A stretch of DNA of 9,532 bases from JAYQUR01 sp038133505 (GTDB taxonomy: Bacteria > Pseudomonadota > Alphaproteobacteria > MPNO01 > UBA830), in contig JAYPTI010000130.1 of NCBI GenBank assembly GCA_038133505.1, forward strand, positions 1 through 9,532. Reading direction: 5' to 3'. Shown here in pieces: positions 6,728 to 9,532 of the stretch. Both the position numbers and the translations under genes were made by a program. The stretch's first letter is position 1, and each line of letters opens with the position of its first letter. The notes beneath the pieces are model-generated. The model made no database searches. It was not told where the DNA came from and saw only the letters and a program-made list of their open reading frames with translations.

Positions 6728-8031
6728 TATTCGGCCGCCTGGGCTGCTGCCTGGGTGCCGGTCATCAGCTCGTTCCAGCGGCGCCAGAACGTGCGAAGAT
6801 GCAGCTCGTCCGAATTGAGCTGCTCGCCGGTCTTTGCGATGCCGCGCGTCATCACCGACCACGGAACCTCGTTGACCGTCTCCGCAATGCCCTGCTGGAC
6901 CTGCATGAGCGCCTCGACGTCGTCGGGCGTCGCGAAGCCGCCCGGGCCGTAGAAGGTCAGGAACGCATCGAGGCGGACCTTTCGCATTTCCGGGCTTTCC
7001 TCGACGGGACCGATGGCCCACGCGGTGACTTCCATCCGGTCGACGGCCGCCGGCCAGAACGTCCGGACCGTCACCGACGAGCCGTCGTTGATCATCAGGT
7101 TGGGGAAGACGAACAGGTTGCGGTTGGTGTTGGCGACGCGCTCCGCGCGTTCTTCGCCGAGCCGCTCGACCAGTTCCGCCTTGGCCGCCTCGACGATCGG
7201 CTTTGCGTCGTCGCCGTAGATAGAAATCCAGGCGGCGACGGGCCGGCCGCGGAAATTGGCGTTGTCGATGACCGCGTGCCCGTTGCCGAGGTTCCGCCCG
7301 ATGCCGCGTTTCGGCAGCAGCAGCCCCCCGCCCTTCGGCACTTTGATGTTGACCCCGGCATCCTTCATGTATTCGAGCCACGTCGAATGGGTCGAATGCA
7401 GGTGATAGTCGTCGAACGAATTCTCGACGAGAAGCTTCCAGTTCGCCTCCACGTCGTATTCCTGCACGCCGGTGACGATTTCCATCGCGCCCGACGGCGA
7501 CTGATCGACCACGAGGTCGATATATTCCTTGGCGCCCGCGAGATAGGTCTCGAGGTCGGGCACGGAAGGATCGAAGCAGGCGAACCAGAAGCCGCGATAG
7601 TTCTCGAACCGCGGCGCTTCGGTGAGCCCCAGCTCTTCGCGGTCGAAACTGTCCGGATAGGCGTCGTCGCCCGGCACGGCGACCAGGCGGCCGTCGCAGT
7701 CGTACGACCAGCCGTGATAGAAGCAGTAAAACCGCTTGGTGTTGCCCTTGCGCTCGCGGCAGACCTGCGCGCCGCGGTGCCGGCAGGTATTGAGATAGAG
7801 CCGGACGTCGCCTCCGGTATCGCGGCACATGATGACCGGCCGTCCCGCCACCCGGCGGGTGACGAAGTCGCCCGGCTTCCGGACCTCGGATTCGTGGCCG
7901 GCATAGATCCAGCACGTGTTGAAAATCCGCTCGCGTTCCTGCACCAGAATTGCGGGGTCGACGAGGGTCTGGCGGTTCAGCCGGAAGTCGTTTTCGGCCG
8001 GATTATCGATGATGTAGGGCGATGTGTTCAT
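6727..8031 (-). CDS. Rieske ring-hydroxylating oxygenase alpha subunit
   Basis: The 434-residue catalytic subunit of a two-component or three-component aromatic-ring oxygenase, which adds O2 to an aromatic or related ring using electrons from a reductase. The Rieske [2Fe-2S] site is complete: C83-x-H85, 17 residues, C103-x2-H106. The mononuclear iron site is visible as D207-x2-H210-x4-H215 in NSFDDYHLHSTH, and the third ligand is probably one of D370/D371 (FATPDDVEAL). I chose the ATG at 8031; the frame also runs up to a TTG at 8076, but MNTSPYIIDN is a typical family N-terminus. No strong ribosome-binding site is seen there. No ferredoxin or reductase gene is nearby, so electron supply must come from elsewhere. 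The substrate is unknown; the adjoining CoA-transferase and crotonase suggest an acid. Confidence 0.94.
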   Translation of the reverse strand: MNTSPYIIDNPAENDFRLNRQTLVDPAILVQERERIFNTCWIYAGHESEVRKPGDFVTRRVAGRPVIMCRDTGGDVRLYLNTCRHRGAQVCRERKGNTKRFYCFYHGWSYDCDGRLVAVPGDDAYPDSFDREELGLTEAPRFENYRGFWFACFDPSVPDLETYLAGAKEYIDLVVDQSPSGAMEIVTGVQEYDVEANWKLLVENSFDDYHLHSTHSTWLEYMKDAGVNIKVPKGGGLLLPKRGIGRNLGNGHAVIDNANFRGRPVAAWISIYGDDAKPIVEAAKAELVERLGEERAERVANTNRNLFVFPNLMINDGSSVTVRTFWPAAVDRMEVTAWAIGPVEESPEMRKVRLDAFLTFYGPGGFATPDDVEALMQVQQGIAETVNEVPWSVMTRGIAKTGEQLNSDELHLRTFWRRWNELMTGTQAAAQAAE

Positions 8032-8100
8032 GGCCGGAATAATGGCGCAATCGCCCGCGATCGTCCATCGGCACAAATGCCGCAGGCGGCGCCGTACCCC

Positions 8101-8610
8101 TTACTCAGCGGCTTCGCGCGGCGGCAGCTTCCAGCGCGGCCGGACGGCGTGGCAGGTGTATCCCATCGGGAACCGCTGCAGGTAGTCCTGGTGTTCGGGT
8201 TCCGCCTCCCAGAAATCGCTGACGGGTTCGACTTCGGTGACGACCTTGCCCGGCCACAGGCCGGAGGCGTCGATTTCGGCGATGAGAGCCCGGGCGATAT
8301 CGCGCTGTGCGTCGTCCTCGTAATAGATCGCCGACCGGTAGCTCGGCCCCATGTCGTTGCCCTGGCGGTTCCTGGTCGACGGATCGTGGATCTGGAAGAA
8401 GAACTCCAGCAGGACGCGGTAGTCGGTCTGCGACGGATCGTAGATGACCTCGATCGCCTCGGCGTGGTTGCCGTGGTTGTAGTAGGTGGCGTTCGGCACC
8501 TCGCCGCCGGTATAGCCGCAGCGCGTGGAAATCACGCCCGGCTGATGGCGGAAAAGCTCTTCCATTCCCCAGAAGCAGCCACCGGCAAGAACGGCGCGTT
8601 CGGTTGTCAT
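8101..8610 (-). CDS. msrA: peptide-methionine (S)-S-oxide reductase MsrA
   Basis: A 169-residue cytoplasmic repair enzyme that reduces the S-epimer of methionine sulfoxide with thioredoxin as electron donor. The active-site motif GCFWG (residues 11-15, nucleophile C12) sits at the very N-terminus. CGYTGG, GNHAEAIEVIYDP and NRQGNDMGPSYRSAIYY are all characteristic, and HQDYL near residue 140 completes the family pattern. The ATG has a good GGAGGA site (AGTGGAGGATTCGCC before the start). It lies 69 nt upstream of the oxygenase alpha gene on the same strand with no convincing terminator between, so read-through into the catabolic operon is possible. Functionally it looks like an unrelated housekeeping gene. 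Confidence 0.96.
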   Translation of the reverse strand: MTTERAVLAGGCFWGMEELFRHQPGVISTRCGYTGGEVPNATYYNHGNHAEAIEVIYDPSQTDYRVLLEFFFQIHDPSTRNRQGNDMGPSYRSAIYYEDDAQRDIARALIAEIDASGLWPGKVVTEVEPVSDFWEAEPEHQDYLQRFPMGYTCHAVRPRWKLPPREAAE

Positions 8611-8693
8611 GGCGAATCCTCCACTGGCAATTTTCTCGATACGCGGAAAATGGTGGTCGCCGACCGCCGAGTAAAGGTCAAATCGCCGCGAGC

Positions 8694-8714
8694 GAAAGCC
8701 CGCGACGGGCTTTC
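8694..8714 (-). terminator. intrinsic terminator-like hairpin after the RidA-family gene
   Basis: GAAAGCCCG (8694-8702) and CGGGCTTTC (8706-8714) form a perfect 9-bp stem with a 3-nt loop, 46 nt past the RidA stop on the minus strand. AAAGCCCG/CGGGCTTT stems are a common terminator shape in high-GC proteobacteria, although no long T-tract follows. It separates the RidA-family gene from msrA. Confidence 0.65.
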
Positions 8715-8760
8715 CCGGCCCCGCGGCGCCCGGACCCGGCCATTCGCCGCTGTCGGGGTC

Positions 8761-9153
8761 TCAGGTCGGAATAATGGCCGTGGTCTCGATCTCGAGACGG
8801 GCCCGGTCCTCCATCAGCGCGACAACCTGCACGGCGGCCATCGTCGGATACGTCTTGCCCATCACCTCGCGCCACGCCTCGCCGACGCCCTTGAGATTGG
8901 CGAGATATTCCTGCTTGTCGACGAAATACATCGTCATCCGGCAGACGTTCTCGGGAGCCGCGCCGCCCTCCTTCAGCACCGCGACCGTGTTGATCAATGC
9001 CTGGCGGAACTGTCCGACGAAATCGTCGGACTCCCATTCCTCGTTCGCGTTCCAGCCGACCATGCCAGCGACGAAGACGAAACGCCCTTCGGAAACGATC
9101 CCGTTCGAATAGCCCTTCGGCCGCGGCCAGCCGGGCGGATTGAGTGTCTGCAT
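8761..9153 (-). CDS. RidA/YjgF/YER057c-family protein lacking the deaminase arginine
   Basis: A 130-residue member of the RidA superfamily, which forms trimers. Archetypal RidA hydrolyses reactive enamines and imines such as 2-aminoacrylate. Family features are GRFVFVAGMVGWN (residues 23-35), the helix with DDFVGQFRQALINTVAVLKEGG (43-64), VCRMTMYFVD (70-79), YPTMAAVQVVAL (102-113) and the closing LEIETTAIIP (120-129). The Arg essential for imine deamination (E. coli R105, in PARSCVEV) is Met here (M105, in PTMAAVQV), so it is probably not a classical RidA. Other subgroups and ring-cleavage pathway deaminases share this fold. The ATG at 9153 has AAGGAAGGA before it; an upstream TTG at 9225 would add an unlikely tail. 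The gene is divergent from an SDR and is probably co-regulated with it. Confidence 0.9.
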   Translation of the reverse strand: MQTLNPPGWPRPKGYSNGIVSEGRFVFVAGMVGWNANEEWESDDFVGQFRQALINTVAVLKEGGAAPENVCRMTMYFVDKQEYLANLKGVGEAWREVMGKTYPTMAAVQVVALMEDRARLEIETTAIIPT

Positions 9154-9193
9154 GAACGGTCCTTCCTTGAGGAAAACTTGCGCGGTTCGAACG

Positions 9194-9215
9194 ATTGTTT
9201 TAAGCTTAAAACAAT
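9194..9215. promoter_or_regulatory. perfect 22-bp palindrome, candidate operator
   Basis: ATTGTTTTAAG (9194-9204) is followed at once by its exact reverse complement (9205-9215), with no mismatch in 22 bp. It stands in the 84-bp spacer between the divergent RidA-family and SDR genes, in an otherwise GC-rich neighbourhood, and covers the predicted -10 box of the RidA gene. Length, AT content and symmetry fit an operator for a dimeric MarR-like repressor of the kind that controls aromatic catabolism. The regulator is not in the window, so the family is inference. Confidence 0.75.
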
Positions 9216-9225
9216 AGCGGATCAA
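9197..9225 (-). promoter_or_regulatory. predicted promoter of the RidA-family gene
   Basis: On the minus strand, TTGATC (plus 9220-9225) and TAAAAC (plus 9197-9202) are 17 bp apart. Transcription would start near 9190, giving a leader of about 36 nt before the ATG at 9153. The -10 box and most of the spacer fall within the 22-bp palindrome, so a protein bound there would block polymerase. Confidence 0.4.
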
Positions 9226-9237
9226 CCTTGCATCCGG

Positions 9238-9532
9238 GTGAACGAAATCGACGCCTCAGCACAAAAAGACGGTCAGGGACGGCTCGGCGGCACGCCGCTC
9301 GCGGGTCAGCACGCGCTCGTCACCGGGGCGACGCGCGGTATCGGCGCCGCGATCGCGGAGACGCTCGGCCGCCTCGGCGCGGACCTGACGCTCACGGGGC
9401 GCGACCGCCCTCTCCTCGACGAACGCGCGGGCGAGATCGCCGCGGCATCCGGGGTCAAGGTCCACGTCGAATCCGCCGACGTCACCGACGGGGATGCCGT
9501 TGCCGCCGCCCTGCGGTCGGCCGTCGCGGCGA
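9238..9532 (+). CDS. SDR-family oxidoreductase, N-terminal part only
   Basis: An open frame from GTG at 9238 to the window end, 98 codons so far. The cofactor motif TGATRGIG is at residues 29-36, followed by helix and strand 2 ending in LTLTGRD. The Gly-Arg after strand 2 (R55) argues for NADP(H), unlike the SDR at 1959-2753, which has Asp there. The NNAG motif and the catalytic Ser-Tyr-Lys residues lie beyond the window. The start is uncertain: the GTG is the only reasonable candidate before the fold begins, but it has no clear ribosome-binding site. The gene is divergent from the RidA-family gene and shares the palindromic spacer. Its substrate cannot be told. Confidence 0.85.
   Translation, partial: MNEIDASAQKDGQGRLGGTPLAGQHALVTGATRGIGAAIAETLGRLGADLTLTGRDRPLLDERAGEIAAASGVKVHVESADVTDGDAVAAALRSAVAA

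Noticed and set aside
6215..7915. 566-residue extension of the beta-subunit frame
   Set aside because: The added N-terminal region is the alpha gene read in another frame; the beta family starts at the ATG coupled to the alpha stop.
8032..8076. Longer oxygenase alpha start (TTG at 8076)
   Set aside because: TTG without a clear ribosome-binding site, and the added 15 residues have no family character.
8050..8081. Small palindromes ATCGC-CC-GCGAT (8050-8061) and GGCA-CAAA-TGCC (8070-8081) upstream of the oxygenase alpha gene
   Set aside because: Arms of only 4-5 bp in GC-rich DNA are expected by chance; no promoter boxes could be tied to them.
9154..9225. Longer RidA-family start (TTG at 9225)
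   Set aside because: It would place coding sequence across the palindromic operator and predicted promoter; the ATG at 9153 has a good ribosome-binding site.

Overview
The window is high-GC, densely coded DNA from a heterotrophic bacterium. The short DksA-type zinc-finger protein, the sequence style of the CorA and chemotaxis-receptor segments, and the catabolic gene repertoire point to an alphaproteobacterium, perhaps Rhodospirillales-like. This placement is inferred from protein style, not from a marker gene. No rRNA, tRNA, CRISPR array or insertion sequence was seen.

Left part (1-2753): a divergent catabolic module. On the minus strand is the N-terminal 213 residues of a TauD/TfdA-type Fe(II)/2-oxoglutarate dioxygenase, cut by the window edge. 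On the plus strand is a translationally coupled pair, an MFS transporter followed by a short-chain dehydrogenase/reductase (SDR). The 78-bp divergent spacer carries three alternating TTCGT/ACGAA half-sites over plausible promoters for both directions, which suggests shared control by one repressor.

Middle (2754-4091): a small DksA/TraR-family zinc-finger regulator, then the oddest gene in the window. This is a 252-residue open frame that joins the N-terminal half of a CorA-type metal channel, without its membrane part, to the last helix of a methyl-accepting chemotaxis protein, without the hairpin tip. It looks like a deletion-born chimera, though a functional fusion cannot be excluded. A GC hairpin lies between it and the convergent neighbour.

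Right part (4092-8610, minus strand): a catabolic operon. Read in transcription order it encodes a Rieske ring-hydroxylating oxygenase alpha subunit and beta subunit (overlapping TAATG), a class III CoA-transferase, and a crotonase-family protein with only one of the two usual catalytic glutamates. A plausible reading is oxygenation of an aromatic or cyclic acid combined with CoA-thioester chemistry. The substrate is unknown, and no ferredoxin or reductase for the oxygenase is in the window. Methionine sulfoxide reductase A (msrA) sits just upstream on the same strand.

Right edge (8611-9532): a RidA-family protein (minus strand, with its own hairpin terminator) is divergent from a second SDR (plus strand, cut by the window end). 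A perfect 22-bp AT-rich palindrome overlaps the predicted ridA promoter and is a strong candidate operator. The two divergent pairs at the window ends, each with its own operator-like palindrome, suggest a catabolic island with several local regulators that are not encoded in the window.
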